Source: Pseudomonas sp. RC10 (GTDB lineage: Bacteria; Pseudomonadota; Gammaproteobacteria; Pseudomonadales; Pseudomonadaceae). From it: a stretch of 64,000 nucleotides of DNA. The stretch spans positions 1 to 64,000 of the forward strand of contig NZ_CP151650.1 of NCBI RefSeq assembly GCF_038397775.1, given 5' to 3'. A program made the position numbers and the translations under genes. The notes under the pieces were generated by a model. That model was not told the DNA's origin. It saw only the letters and a program-made list of their open reading frames with translations, and ran no database searches. Position 1 is the first letter of the stretch, and every line of letters begins with the position of its first letter. This document shows positions 1-9,766 of the stretch, piece by piece.

Positions 1-2010
1 ATGTCCCGACTCAATCCCCGGCAACAAGAAGCCGTGAACTACGTCGGCGGCCCTCTTTTGGTGCTCGCCGGTGCTGGCTCCGGCAAGACCAGCGTGATCA
101 CGCGCAAGATCGCTCACCTCATTCAGAACTGTGGCATCCGTGCGCAGTACATCGTCGCCATGACCTTTACCAACAAGGCGGCGCGGGAAATGAAGGAGCG
201 GGTCGGCACCCTGCTGCGAGCCGGTGAAGGACGTGGCCTTACGGTTTCGACGTTCCACAACCTGGGCTTGAACATCATCCGCAAGGAACATGCGCGCATG
301 GGTTACAAGCCGGGTTTCTCGATCTTTGACGAGACCGACGTCAAGGCGCTGATGACCGACATCATGCAGAAGGAATACTCGGGCGACGACGGCGTCGACG
401 AGATCAAGAACATGATCGATTCCTGGAAAAACGACCTGATCCTGCCTGCAGAAGCCCTGGCCAACTCGCGCAACCCCAAGGAGCAGACCGCCGCCATCGT
501 CTACACCCACTACCAGCGCACGCTCAAGGCGTACAACGCGGTGGACTTCAACGACCTGATCCTGCTGCCGGTGAAGCTGTTCCAGGAACATGCCGACATC
601 CTCGAAAAGTGGCAGCACAAGGTCCGTTACCTGTTGGTGGACGAATACCAGGACACCAACGCCAGTCAGTATCTGCTGGTGAAGATGCTCATCGGCACCC
701 GCTGCCAGTTCACCGTGGTGGGCGATGACGACCAGTCGATTTACGCCTGGCGCGGCGCGCGGCCGGAAAACCTGATGCTGCTCAAGGACGATTACCCGTC
801 GCTGAAAGTGGTGATGCTGGAACAAAACTACCGCTCCACGAGCCGCATTCTGCGCTGCGCCAACGTGCTGATCGCCAACAACCCCCACGCGTTCGAAAAA
901 CAGCTGTGGAGCGAGATGGGTCACGGCGACGAAATCCGCGTCATCCGCTGCAAGAACGAAGACGCCGAAGCCGAGCGCGTGGCGGTCGAGATTCTCAGTT
1001 TGCACTTGCGCACCGACCGGCCTTACAGCGATTTCGCGATCCTCTATCGCGGTAACTATCAGGCCAAGCTCATCGAGCTGAAGCTTCAACACCACCAGAT
1101 TCCGTATCGCCTGTCGGGCGGCAACAGCTTCTTCGGGCGTCAGGAAGTGAAAGACCTGATGGCCTATTTCCGCCTGCTGGTGAACCCGGATGACGACAAC
1201 GCTTTCCTGCGCGTGATCAACGTGCCGCGTCGCGAAATCGGCTCGACCACGCTGGAAAAACTCGGCAATTACGCCACCGAGCGCAAAGTGTCGATGTACG
1301 CTGCCACCGACGAGATCGGTCTGGGCGAACATCTGGACAACCGCTTCACTGACCGCCTCAAGCGCTTCAAGCACTGGATGGACGGCGTGCGTCAGCAGTG
1401 CGCGACCCAAGACCCGATTGCAGCCCTGCGCAGCATGGTCATGGACATCGATTACGAGAACTGGATTCGTCAGAACAGCTCCAGCGACAAGGCCGCCGAT
1501 TACCGCATGGGTAACGTGTGGTTCCTGATCGAAGCGTTGAAGAACACGCTGGAGAAAGACGAAGAAGGCGGCATGACCATCGAAGAGGCCATCGGCAAGC
1601 TGGTCTTGCGCGACATGCTCGAACGTCAGCAGGAAGAGGAAGACGGCGCCGAAGGCGTGCAAATGATGACGCTGCACGCCTCCAAGGGTCTGGAATTTCC
1701 TTACGTGTTCATCATGGGCATGGAAGAGGAAATCCTCCCGCACCGCTCCAGCATCGAGGCCGACACCATCGAGGAAGAGCGCCGTCTGGCCTACGTGGGC
1801 ATCACCCGCGCCCGTCAGACGCTGGCGTTCACCTTCGCGGCCAAGCGCAAGCAATACGGTGAGATCATCGACTGCCTGCCCAGCCGATTCCTCGACGAAC
1901 TGCCCCCGGATGATCTGGCCTGGGAAGGCAACGACGACACACCGACCGAAGTGAAAGCCGTTCGCGGCAATACGGCACTGGCGGACATTCGCGCCATGCT
2001 GAAAAGATAA
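1..2010 (+). CDS. rep: ATP-dependent DNA helicase Rep
   Basis: Superfamily 1A 3'-5' DNA helicase that helps replication forks pass bound proteins and restart. The 669-residue protein has the UvrD/Rep arrangement: Walker A AGAGSGKT at residues 23-30, Walker B/motif II DEYQDTN at 214-220, motif III with QSIYAWRGA near 245-253, and late motifs including MMTLHASKGLEFP and the final VGITRAR. Length is normal for Rep, shorter than UvrD (about 720-730). The ATG is the first base of the window, so a longer start cannot be excluded, but the N-terminus MSRLNPRQQEAV is typical. xpt follows 39 bp downstream on the same strand. Rep rather than UvrD is inferred from length and from the neighbouring xpt. 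Confidence 0.95.
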   Translation: MSRLNPRQQEAVNYVGGPLLVLAGAGSGKTSVITRKIAHLIQNCGIRAQYIVAMTFTNKAAREMKERVGTLLRAGEGRGLTVSTFHNLGLNIIRKEHARMGYKPGFSIFDETDVKALMTDIMQKEYSGDDGVDEIKNMIDSWKNDLILPAEALANSRNPKEQTAAIVYTHYQRTLKAYNAVDFNDLILLPVKLFQEHADILEKWQHKVRYLLVDEYQDTNASQYLLVKMLIGTRCQFTVVGDDDQSIYAWRGARPENLMLLKDDYPSLKVVMLEQNYRSTSRILRCANVLIANNPHAFEKQLWSEMGHGDEIRVIRCKNEDAEAERVAVEILSLHLRTDRPYSDFAILYRGNYQAKLIELKLQHHQIPYRLSGGNSFFGRQEVKDLMAYFRLLVNPDDDNAFLRVINVPRREIGSTTLEKLGNYATERKVSMYAATDEIGLGEHLDNRFTDRLKRFKHWMDGVRQQCATQDPIAALRSMVMDIDYENWIRQNSSSDKAADYRMGNVWFLIEALKNTLEKDEEGGMTIEEAIGKLVLRDMLERQQEEEDGAEGVQMMTLHASKGLEFPYVFIMGMEEEILPHRSSIEADTIEEERRLAYVGITRARQTLAFTFAAKRKQYGEIIDCLPSRFLDELPPDDLAWEGNDDTPTEVKAVRGNTALADIRAMLKR

Positions 2011-2619
<609 letters not shown>

Positions 2620-2651
2620 ACACTGGCCCATGGGCGGCAGGCATTGGTCAT

Positions 2652-2740
2652 TGTACGAGTGAGCTTGCTCGCGATTCCGGTTTACCAGACACGTCTTCAT
2701 CAACTGGCACACCTTGATCGCGAGCAAGCTCACTCCTACA
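2652..2740. repeat. REPIN-like inverted repeat pair, family A
   Basis: Two arms, GAGTGAGCTTGCTCGCGA on the left and TCGCGAGCAAGCTCACTC on the right, face each other across about 40 bp of unrelated sequence between xpt and the next gene. The left arm has one change from the family form (TGTACGAG for TGTAGGAG). The paired layout is the REPIN type described for Pseudomonas extragenic palindromes. Confidence 0.9.
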
Positions 2741-2767
2741 GGTAGCTGCCAACAAACGGAGATAAGC

Positions 2768-3652
2768 ATGAACATCGGTGAAAAACTGAGCGTAGAAGCG
2801 TTCTTCGACCTGCACACCTGGACCATCAGCTACCTGGTTGTGGACCGCTCGACCCTCAAGGCCGCGCTGATCGACAGCGTGCTGGATTACGATCACAAAT
2901 CCGGGCGCACCAAGACCGAGTCGGCGGACAAGCTGATCGCCCGCGTGCGTGAGCTGGGCGTGTCGGTGGAATGGATTCTGGAAACCCACGTCCACGCCGA
3001 TCATGTCTCCGCAGCGGCGTACTTGAAGGAACAGCTGGGTGGGACGGTCGCCATCGGCAGCCACATCACCCGCGTGCAGAAAGTCTTCGGCACGCTGTTC
3101 AACGCCAAAGGCGAGTTCGCCCGCGACGGCAGCCAGTTTGACCGGCTGCTGGAGGATGACGCGCATTTCCAGATCGGCACCCTGCACGCCCGCGCGATGC
3201 ACACCCCCGGCCACACCCCTGCGTGCATGACCTACCTGATCGAAGTGGATGGCGAAATCGTGGCCTTCGTCGGCGACACGCTGTTCATGCCGGATTACGG
3301 CACGGCGCGCTGCGACTTCCCCGGTGCCGATGCGCGCATGCTCTACCGTTCAATTGGCAAGATCCTCGCCCTGCCGTCGCAAACCCGCCTGTTCATGTGC
3401 CACGACTACCTGCCAAACGGGCGCGAGTTGATGTACATGACCACCGTCGCCGAGCAGCGCGCCAACAACATTCATATTCACGAAGGCATCGACGAAGATG
3501 CCTTCGTGCAGATGCGTGAAACCCGCGACGCCACCCTCGACATGCCCGTGCTGATCCTGCCATCGGTGCAGATCAACATGCGCGGCGGCCACCTGCCGGA
3601 GCCGGAAGACAACGGCGTGCGGTATTTGAAAGTGCCGATTAACGCGTTGTGA
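2768..3652 (+). CDS. MBL-fold persulfide dioxygenase (ETHE1/Blh type)
   Basis: Predicted non-haem iron enzyme that oxidises glutathione persulfide to sulfite. The 294-residue protein has the metal motif THVHADH at residues 73-79, a second histidine in MHTPGHTPACM and an aspartate in FVGDTLFMPDYG. RCDFPGADARMLYRSI is characteristic of the persulfide dioxygenase branch rather than glyoxalase II. The ATG at 2768 was chosen over in-frame codons from 2714 because ACGGAGATAAGC, a good ribosome binding site, precedes it; the upstream codons lie in the repeat. A TauE/SafE exporter follows after 184 bp, which fits sulfite production and export. Substrate specificity is inferred from family motifs. Confidence 0.85.
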   Translation: MNIGEKLSVEAFFDLHTWTISYLVVDRSTLKAALIDSVLDYDHKSGRTKTESADKLIARVRELGVSVEWILETHVHADHVSAAAYLKEQLGGTVAIGSHITRVQKVFGTLFNAKGEFARDGSQFDRLLEDDAHFQIGTLHARAMHTPGHTPACMTYLIEVDGEIVAFVGDTLFMPDYGTARCDFPGADARMLYRSIGKILALPSQTRLFMCHDYLPNGRELMYMTTVAEQRANNIHIHEGIDEDAFVQMRETRDATLDMPVLILPSVQINMRGGHLPEPEDNGVRYLKVPINAL

Positions 3653-3678
3653 GTGCTGATGCGCTCGCAACCCCGACC

Positions 3679-3768
3679 TGTAGGAGCGAATTCATTCGCG
3701 AATTGATGGTTCAGCCGCTGCATCTTTATCGGATGTACCGGCCAATCGCGAATGAATTCGCTCCTACA
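3679..3768. repeat. REPIN-like inverted repeat pair, family B
   Basis: Left arm TGTAGGAGCGAATTCATT and right arm AATGAATTCGCTCCTACA flank about 45 bp. A degraded extra arm (CGATTCGCTCCCACCGG, about 3795-3811) follows, suggesting a decayed third copy. It separates the persulfide dioxygenase from the exporter gene. Confidence 0.9.
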
Positions 3769-3836
3769 GAAGATTTCCGCTCGGTCCATCCACCGATTCG
3801 CTCCCACCGGGACCTGCTAGAAGGCGCTTTTCCCAG

Positions 3837-4652
3837 ATGAATGAACACGAACTGATCGGAGCCGGCCTCGGTACGGTCATTGGAGCGGTACTCGCGCTGA
3901 CGGGTGCGGGCGGCGGCATTCTTGCGGTGCCGTTGCTGGTATTTGGTCTGGGTCTGACGATGGTTGAAGCCGCGCCGGTCGGGCTGTTGGCGGTTGGCCT
4001 GGCGGCAGCGGTGGGCGCGCTGTTGGGGTTGCGTCAGGGCATCGTGCGGTATCGCGCAGCGTTGTTCATCGCCGGGATCGGCATCTGCCTTTCGCCGGTC
4101 GGATTGTGGCTCGCGCATCGTCTGCCCAACACGCCCCTGGCGCTTGGGTTCTCGCTGGTGTTGCTGTACGCCTGCGGGCGCATTTTCAGGAAAGCCACGC
4201 TCGAACTGCGCCACGGCAAACCCGCCGAACGCGCAGCGTTTCTGCCTTGCGTGCTCAACCCCCTCGAAGGCCGTCTGCGCTGGACCCTCCCCTGCGCCCG
4301 CTTTCTGGCGATCACCGGGATGCTGTCCGGTTTGCTCTCGGGACTGTTGGGCGTCGGCGGCGGTTTCGTGATCGTTCCGGCACTGACCCGCTACACCGAC
4401 CTGAACCTGAAAAGCATCGTCGCGACCTCACTGGCCGTGATCGCGCTGGTGTCCACCGGCAGTGTCATCACGGCCAGCGTCACGGGCGCGATGCATTGGG
4501 CCGTGGGGTTGCCTTTCGCCGTGGGTGCTGTTGTAGGGCTGGTGGCGGGTCGGCAGGTGGCAGGATTTCTGGCAGGGCCTCGCTTGCAGCAGCTGTTCGC
4601 GATCAGCGGGTTCTGCGCGGCCGCGTTGTTGATCGTCAAGACTGTCTCCTAA
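3837..4652 (+). CDS. TauE/SafE-family anion (sulfite/organosulfonate) exporter
   Basis: Predicted inner-membrane exporter of 271 residues with about eight hydrophobic helices in two halves. Each half starts with a glycine-rich segment of the TauE/SafE family: GTVIGAVLALTGAGGGILAV near residues 9-28 and LSGLLSGLLGVGGGFVIVP near 163-181. Family members move sulfite, sulfoacetate or related anions outward. Its position after the persulfide dioxygenase gene suggests it disposes of the sulfite produced, but the repeat pair between them may mean separate transcripts. The ATG start lacks a strong Shine-Dalgarno sequence. Substrate is inferred. Confidence 0.85.
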   Translation: MNEHELIGAGLGTVIGAVLALTGAGGGILAVPLLVFGLGLTMVEAAPVGLLAVGLAAAVGALLGLRQGIVRYRAALFIAGIGICLSPVGLWLAHRLPNTPLALGFSLVLLYACGRIFRKATLELRHGKPAERAAFLPCVLNPLEGRLRWTLPCARFLAITGMLSGLLSGLLGVGGGFVIVPALTRYTDLNLKSIVATSLAVIALVSTGSVITASVTGAMHWAVGLPFAVGAVVGLVAGRQVAGFLAGPRLQQLFAISGFCAAALLIVKTVS

Positions 4653-4698
4653 CGCCCCTGTAGGGATGCACTGATCTATCGCGCCTGACGCAACTTCA

Positions 4699-4787
4699 TG
4701 TAGGAGTGAGCTTGCTCGCGATTGCGGTGTGTCAGTCACTGAATAAGCGGCAGACCACGCGTCATCGCGAGCAAGCTCACTCCTACA
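4699..4787. repeat. REPIN-like inverted repeat pair, family A
   Basis: Arms TGTAGGAGTGAGCTTGCT and AGCAAGCTCACTCCTACA flank about 40 bp. It lies between the converging 3' ends of the exporter gene and the acetyl-CoA hydrolase gene. Confidence 0.93.
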
Positions 4788-4813
4788 GGAGGATCGCATG
4801 TGACGTCGGATAG

Positions 4814-6739
4814 CTAACCAACCGTCGCCTGCAATCCCGCCAGCAACAGCCGCTGATACAGCTCCTCCCGCAGCCCTTGTGGATCATCCAGCCCCATGCG
4901 CCGCAGGTGTTCAGGAAACGCCTTCGGCTCCGGCGCCTCAAGGGTCGCCTTGCCCAATTCGATAATCTCCGTGAGCTTGAACTTGCTCTTCAACCAGTTC
5001 AGCGCCCGCAGCAAATCACGCTCTTCAGCACCGAAATCACTGCCCAGCGGGTATTCGACGAACAACGCCGGGAAACGGTCGCGAATGTCTTTCAATCGCT
5101 CCGGCGTGTTTTGGGTAAACAGCGGGTCGAGACGAAAGCCCTTCGGCAGCTTTCCGGCCTTCTGCGCCTGATCGATCAGCGCAGGCTGAAAGCGTGAATC
5201 AGTAATGTTGAGCAACGCTTCGATCACCGCCGCGTCAGTCTTGCCGCGCAAATCCGCAATGCCGTATTCGGTGATCACAACGTCCCGCAGGTGTCGGGGA
5301 ATGGTGGTGTGGCCGTACTCCCAGACGATGTTGGAGCTGACCTCGCCACCGGATTCTCGCCAGCTGCGCAGGATCAGGATCGAACGCGCATCCTCTAGCG
5401 CATGGGCCTGAGCGACAAAGTTGTACTGGCCGCCGACGCCACTGACGACGCGACCGTCCTCCAGTTGATCGGAGACCGCAGCACCCAACAGCGTCACGGT
5501 GAACGCGCTGTTGATGAACCGCGCATTCCGACGTTGCAGGCGCTTCAGGGTTTCGTCGCCGTACAGCTCGTTGATGTAGCTGATCGCCGTCATGTCGATC
5601 TGCGCCATTTGCGCGGGCGAAAACTCGCGCAGGCGCTCGTAAAAACTGCGCGGTCCCAAAAAGAACCCGCCATGAATCAGCACGCCGTTGCTGTGGATCG
5701 TTTCGTCCAGCTCGCCCTCGTTGGCCAGCGTTTGCAGTTCGGCAGTGGGATAGACCTTGCGTCGAATGATGCCCGCGTCGAGCAAGACCAACAGGCCGTT
5801 GACCAGCATTTCGCTGCAGCCGTACAGACCGGCCGCAAACGGCATGACCCCGCCTTCGGCCTCGATCAGCGGCTTCCAAGTGGAAATACCGTCCAGCTCC
5901 GCCAGACACGCGCGATAGGTTTCATTATCGGCCTGACGCGCCAGCAAGGCTGCGGTCAATGCGTCGCCCATCGAACCGATGCCGATCTGCAACGTGCCGC
6001 CATCGCGCACCAACGTGCTGGCATACAGGCCAATAAAGTGATCCTGAACGCCCACTGGCATGTTCGGTGTCGAGAACAGCGTGCTGCGCTCTTCGTGCTC
6101 GATCAGCAGGTCAAATGTGTCGGTGCTGACCTCGGCGTTGCCCGGCATATAGGGGAGATCAGCGTGCACATGACCCAGCACCAGAATGGTTTCCCCTGCG
6201 GCGCGGCGCTTTTCCAGCATCCGCAAGAGGTCGAGAGTAATGTCCGGGTTGCAGCTGAGGCTCATGTGCTCAGGGCGCGCCGGGTCGTGGGCGATCAATT
6301 GCGCAATGAGGTTCAAGCCGCTGGCGTTGATGTCCCGCGCTGCGTGGCTGTAGTTGCTGCTGACGTAGTCCTGCTGCGCCTGCGCACTGCCCAGCAGACT
6401 GCCCGGCTGCATGAAAAACTGCTCGACCTGGACGTTCGGCGGCAGGCTGCTTTTGTGCAAGTCGGCGAGGAAATCCAGCTCGGGGTAATCGCCGAACACG
6501 CGCTCCAGAAAAGGCTCAAGAAAACGCCCCTGCAAACCATCGCCCGCTTTAGGGCGCCCCAGACACAGCGCGGTGTAAATCGTCAGTTGCCGGTCCGGCA
6601 GGGATTTGATGCGGGCATACAGCGCGTTGGCGAAGCGATTGGGCTTCCCCAGCCCCAAGGGCATCCCCATGCGAATGTGCGTCGGCAGCTCGGCCAACAC
6701 GTGATCGACGGCTTGCTCGATCGAGCAGGAATGCGGCAT
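4814..6739 (-). CDS. Acetyl-CoA hydrolase/CoA-transferase family protein
   Basis: Cytoplasmic CoA-transfer enzyme of 641 residues, longer than typical 500-residue acetyl-CoA hydrolases and 4-hydroxybutyrate CoA-transferases. The C-terminal half holds family segments such as VVSGVGGQYNFVAQAHAL and the conserved VITEYGIADLRGK. An N-terminal domain of about 150 residues precedes the first CoA-transferase half. The ATG at 6739 follows a good ribosome binding site (GGAGAGG). It stands alone, flanked by repeat pairs on both sides. The actual acyl-CoA substrate cannot be deduced. Confidence 0.85.
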   Translation of the reverse strand: MPHSCSIEQAVDHVLAELPTHIRMGMPLGLGKPNRFANALYARIKSLPDRQLTIYTALCLGRPKAGDGLQGRFLEPFLERVFGDYPELDFLADLHKSSLPPNVQVEQFFMQPGSLLGSAQAQQDYVSSNYSHAARDINASGLNLIAQLIAHDPARPEHMSLSCNPDITLDLLRMLEKRRAAGETILVLGHVHADLPYMPGNAEVSTDTFDLLIEHEERSTLFSTPNMPVGVQDHFIGLYASTLVRDGGTLQIGIGSMGDALTAALLARQADNETYRACLAELDGISTWKPLIEAEGGVMPFAAGLYGCSEMLVNGLLVLLDAGIIRRKVYPTAELQTLANEGELDETIHSNGVLIHGGFFLGPRSFYERLREFSPAQMAQIDMTAISYINELYGDETLKRLQRRNARFINSAFTVTLLGAAVSDQLEDGRVVSGVGGQYNFVAQAHALEDARSILILRSWRESGGEVSSNIVWEYGHTTIPRHLRDVVITEYGIADLRGKTDAAVIEALLNITDSRFQPALIDQAQKAGKLPKGFRLDPLFTQNTPERLKDIRDRFPALFVEYPLGSDFGAEERDLLRALNWLKSKFKLTEIIELGKATLEAPEPKAFPEHLRRMGLDDPQGLREELYQRLLLAGLQATVG

Positions 6740-6821
6740 CCGGCCTCTCCTGGTTTGTTATTCGATGGAGCTTGGACCGGGGATGAGCGGGAATTGCTGC
6801 ATGAATGCCGTAACCCGTACC

Positions 6822-6910
6822 TGTAGGAGTGAGCTTGCTCGCGATCAAGGGCGATCAGTCAATGCATTTGCGCGTGATACCCAGCCATCGCGAGCACGCT
6901 CACTCTTACA
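6822..6910. repeat. REPIN-like inverted repeat pair, family A (degenerate right arm)
   Basis: Left arm TGTAGGAGTGAGCTTGCT is intact; the right arm reads GAGCACGCTCACTCTTACA, with changes from the family form. It lies just 3' of the DUF2845 gene. Confidence 0.85.
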
Positions 6911-6919
6911 AAAATCCGA

Positions 6920-7219
6920 TCAGTCGCGGCGGGTATCGATATTCACGAGTTTGTCTTCAATGAACTTGAGGTGCTGAAACGCGCCGTTGCGCGGTCCGTA
7001 GACCCATAGGCTGACTTTGACGGCGTTCAGGCGAGGTACGCCATTGACGCGCGCCGCGGACATCTGATCAACGCTGCTATCAGGCGGCCCGCACTTGTCG
7101 CGCACCACCGCAGCCGTGTCGCCCAGGCTGATTAGCGCAGTACCGCAGCGCATCGTAGCGTTCGCAGTCCCCGCGAACAGCAACAGGGAAAACCCCAGCA
7201 ACCACGACGCTCTGAACAT
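6920..7219 (-). CDS. DUF2845 domain-containing exported protein
   Basis: Small predicted periplasmic protein of unknown function, about 99 residues. A hydrophobic signal segment (MFRASWLLGFSLLLFAGTANA) is followed by a DUF2845 core with MRCGTALISLGD, the paired cysteine in RDKCGPP, and a late WVYGPRNG. Two starts are possible: ATG at 7219, preferred because it begins the signal peptide directly, and ATG at 7255, which overlaps the cytochrome stop codon as TGATG and would allow translational coupling. It lies directly downstream of the cytochrome c5 gene and is probably in the same operon. Confidence 0.75.
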   Translation of the reverse strand: MFRASWLLGFSLLLFAGTANATMRCGTALISLGDTAAVVRDKCGPPDSSVDQMSAARVNGVPRLNAVKVSLWVYGPRNGAFQHLKFIEDKLVNIDTRRD

Positions 7220-7254
7220 CCAACGGTATTTCCCTGAATCGTGACTTACCGCCA

Positions 7255-7677
7255 TCAAAGCCCCGACATTTTCTTGATCGCGCCCTTCAGCTCGTCATCC
7301 GAGCAGTCCGCGCAAGTGCCTTTCGGGGGCATGGCGTTGATGCCGGTGATCGCCTTGGCGAGCAACCCATCGAGGCCGCCCTGCTCCTTGGCGCGTTTGC
7401 CCCAGTCAGCGCTGTCGCCGATTTTTGGCGAGCCTAGCAGACCGGTGCCGTGGCAGGCGTTGCAGTGTTTGCCGATCACATCATCCGGAGATTTGGCGCC
7501 GCCCGCTCCCCCTGCTGTGGCGGCAACGTCCATGCCCGGACATTCCTTGCCTTGAATGCAGACTTGTCCGACCGGTTCCAGTCGTTTGGCGAGGTCATCC
7601 TGAGTGGAGGCCTGGGCGGCGAACACCCAGTAGGCGAGCAGTGCAAGGGCCGTCAGGATCTTATTGGTATGGTTCAC
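7255..7677 (-). CDS. cycB: Cytochrome c5
   Basis: Periplasmic c-type cytochrome of 140 residues. It has an N-terminal signal/anchor (KILTALALLAYWVFAAQAS), a haem attachment motif CNACH in the second half, a methionine ligand candidate in ITGINAMPPKG, and the second cysteine pair CADC seen in cytochrome c5. A further VCIQGKEC pair lies before the haem domain. The start is GTG (valine codon at 7677) preceded by GAGGGTGAG. It functions as an electron carrier to terminal oxidases or other periplasmic redox enzymes. The gene symbol follows the syntenic Pseudomonas gene. Confidence 0.85.
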   Translation of the reverse strand: MNHTNKILTALALLAYWVFAAQASTQDDLAKRLEPVGQVCIQGKECPGMDVAATAGGAGGAKSPDDVIGKHCNACHGTGLLGSPKIGDSADWGKRAKEQGGLDGLLAKAITGINAMPPKGTCADCSDDELKGAIKKMSGL

Positions 7678-7851
7678 GCTCTCACCCTCATGGTGGCTAT
7701 CACGTCCCTGCCGTCACGGTAGTCTGCAGGTGGCGAAAGTATAGCTCGTTGGTCGTCACATCCCTGTGCGAAGCAGGGCTGTCGGCGCGTCGACCTTGGC
7801 TTCGAGCTGAACCGCTGTCCCCCGCCTTACGCAGGGGATGGGTGTCACCGA

Positions 7852-8400
7852 TCAGAAATTCGCGGGCGTTGCAGCGCTGATGAGTCGCGCTGGCACGTCG
7901 AACGGATTACGAAAGCGATGAGGTCGTGTGCTTTCAAAATAGTAGCTGTCGCCCGCTTCGAGCACATAGGTATCGAGCCCGACCACCAGCTCAAGGCGGC
8001 CTTCGACCAGAATCCCGGTTTCTTCGCCTTCATGAACGAGCATTTCCTCGCCGGTGTCGGCGCCTGGCGGGTAGACCTCGGTCAGAAACGCAATCGCCCG
8101 GTCGGGGTGGGACTTGCCGACCAGTTTCATGGTGACAGCGCCGTCCGAAATATCGATCAGTTCGCTGGCCTTGTAGACCACTTGGGTCGGATTCTCAGGC
8201 TCCAGCTCTTCGGAAAAGAACTCCACCATGGACATCGGGATGCCGCCCAGCACCTTGCGCAGTGAGCTGATCGAGGGGCTGACGCTATTTTTCTCGATCA
8301 TCGAAATGGTGCTGTTGGTCACGCCCGCTCTTTTGGCGAGTTCACGTTGCGACAGACCTTTGAGTTTGCGAATGGATTGCAGTCGTTCACCGACGTCCAA
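7852..8400 (-). CDS. pauR: PauR-like XRE/cupin transcriptional regulator
   Basis: DNA-binding regulator of 182 residues: an XRE helix-turn-helix at about 5-60 (LSQRELAKRAGVTNSTISMI) and a C-terminal cupin at about 105-180 (HEGEETGILVEGRLEL, YYFESTRPHRFRNP). In P. aeruginosa the gene at this place, next to dadX, is PauR, a repressor of polyamine catabolism. The window also carries a polyamine-type oxidase and aldehyde dehydrogenase. The start is a TTG at 8400: a perfect AGGAGG lies nine bases upstream, and the longer frame from 8424 would put that ribosome binding site inside the gene. The symbol is assigned by domain layout and position, so it is moderately sure. Confidence 0.8.
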   Translation of the reverse strand: MDVGERLQSIRKLKGLSQRELAKRAGVTNSTISMIEKNSVSPSISSLRKVLGGIPMSMVEFFSEELEPENPTQVVYKASELIDISDGAVTMKLVGKSHPDRAIAFLTEVYPPGADTGEEMLVHEGEETGILVEGRLELVVGLDTYVLEAGDSYYFESTRPHRFRNPFDVPARLISAATPANF

Positions 8401-8507
8401 TGCGGGGGTCCTCCTGTTAATCAAGCACGGTCAAGTGGTCGCCATGATGGCAACAGCGTTCAGTATTTACAACACTTGAGCCCATTGCCAGATTAGCAAA
8501 GAGACTG

Positions 8508-8525
8508 GCGGCCACCAGGGGCCGC
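8508..8525 (-). terminator. Possible intrinsic terminator of dadX
   Basis: GCGGCC/GGCCGC six-base stem lies 25 bp past the dadX stop codon. On the minus strand it is followed by a short T-containing run (AGTCTCTTT). The T tract is poor, so this is a weak call. Confidence 0.35.
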
Positions 8526-8549
8526 AACGGGATACAGCGAGCGGTGCGC

Positions 8550-9623
8550 TCAGCACCCGGAATAGAGCCTTGGCACGCGTTTCAGGTTGCAGAAAATCTG
8601 ATACGGAATGGTGCCTGCATGGGCCGCGACGTCACTGGCCAGGATGTTTTTGCCCCAGAGCTCGACGCGACTTCCCAGACCGGCACCTGGCACGTTGGTG
8701 AGATCGACACAAAGCATGTCCATTGACACACGGCCCAGCAACTGGCTGCGATGGCCGTCGATCAAAACCGGCGTACCGGTAGGCGCTTGGCGCGGATAAC
8801 CATCGGCATAACCCATCGCGACCACGCCAATGCGCATGGTGCGGTCAGTGACAAACGCGCCGCCGTAGCCCACCGGCTCACCGGCAGGCAGTTCGCGCAC
8901 GCAGATGACTTTCGACTCCAGGGTCATGACCGGCTGAAGACGATCGGCCACCGACTGCGGCTGATCGAAAGGGGTCGCGCCGTACAGCATGATGCCCGGA
9001 CGCACCCAGTCGCTGGGCACGCTCGGCCAACCCATTACACCCGGCGAGTTGCGCAGACTCAGTTCTGCCCCCAGCCCTGCGCGAGCCGACTGGAATATCG
9101 CAACCTGTTCATCGGTGCGCACGCTGTCCAACTCATCAGCACGAGCAAAGTGAGTCATCAGCACGACCTTGCCGACTGTGTTCGTCGCCAGCAAACGCTG
9201 ATAGGTCGCTTGATATTCAGCCGGGTGAATGCCGACGCGGTGCATGCCCGAGTCCATTTTCAGCCAGATATTCAGCGGCTTGCCGACCGCAGCCTTTTCA
9301 ATGGCCTCCAACTGCCACAGCGAATGCACCACGCACCAGAAATCATGCTCGACGATCAGCGCCAGTTCATCCGCTTCGAAAAAGCCTTCGAGCAGCAGAA
9401 TCGGCGCACCGATCCCGGCCTGACGCAGCTCCAGCGCTTCTTCGATACAGGCCACGGCAAAACCGTCCGCTTCGGCTTCCAGCGCCTGCGCCACGCGCAC
9501 CGCACCATGGCCGTAGGCGTCAGCCTTGATCACAGCGAGGGCCTTGGCGCCGGTGGTTTCACGAGCCAGTTGGTAGTTGTGGCGAAGGGCTTGAAGATCG
9601 ATGAGGGCGCGGGCTGGACGCAT
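8550..9623 (-). CDS. dadX: Catabolic alanine racemase DadX
   Basis: PLP enzyme interconverting L- and D-alanine. In the Dad pathway it feeds D-alanine to DadA. The 357-residue protein has the PLP lysine in [11 protein letters not shown] (K33), the motif MGYADGYPR, and a complete C-terminal beta domain ending in RVPRLYSGC. It lies downstream of ridA and dadA on the same strand, as in other Pseudomonas dad loci, but a family A repeat pair lies in the 143 bp gap. Catabolic assignment (DadX rather than Alr) rests on this context. Confidence 0.93.
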   Translation of the reverse strand: MRPARALIDLQALRHNYQLARETTGAKALAVIKADAYGHGAVRVAQALEAEADGFAVACIEEALELRQAGIGAPILLLEGFFEADELALIVEHDFWCVVHSLWQLEAIEKAAVGKPLNIWLKMDSGMHRVGIHPAEYQATYQRLLATNTVGKVVLMTHFARADELDSVRTDEQVAIFQSARAGLGAELSLRNSPGVMGWPSVPSDWVRPGIMLYGATPFDQPQSVADRLQPVMTLESKVICVRELPAGEPVGYGGAFVTDRTMRIGVVAMGYADGYPRQAPTGTPVLIDGHRSQLLGRVSMDMLCVDLTNVPGAGLGSRVELWGKNILASDVAAHAGTIPYQIFCNLKRVPRLYSGC

Positions 9624-9655
9624 GGGGGTGGGGCTCAGGTCTAAAGGTATTCGGA

Positions 9656-9744
9656 TGGTAGGAGTGAGCTTGCTCGCGATCGCGTTGTGTCAGCCAATGA
9701 TCCAGCACAGATACAACGCATTCGCGAGCAAGCTCACTCCTACA
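9656..9744. repeat. REPIN-like inverted repeat pair, family A, inside the dad operon
   Basis: Arms GGAGTGAGCTTGCTCGCGA and TTCGCGAGCAAGCTCACTCC flank about 40 bp between ridA and dadX. All three dad genes are on the minus strand, so the element would be transcribed within the operon and could form a long stem in the mRNA. Confidence 0.9.
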
Positions 9745-9766
9745 GGGACGGTGTAACGGCGGCGAT

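Noticed and set aside
5402..6826. 474-codon plus-strand frame opposite the acetyl-CoA hydrolase gene
   Set aside because: High-GC antisense shadow with low-complexity composition and no ribosome binding site. The minus-strand gene has clear family motifs.
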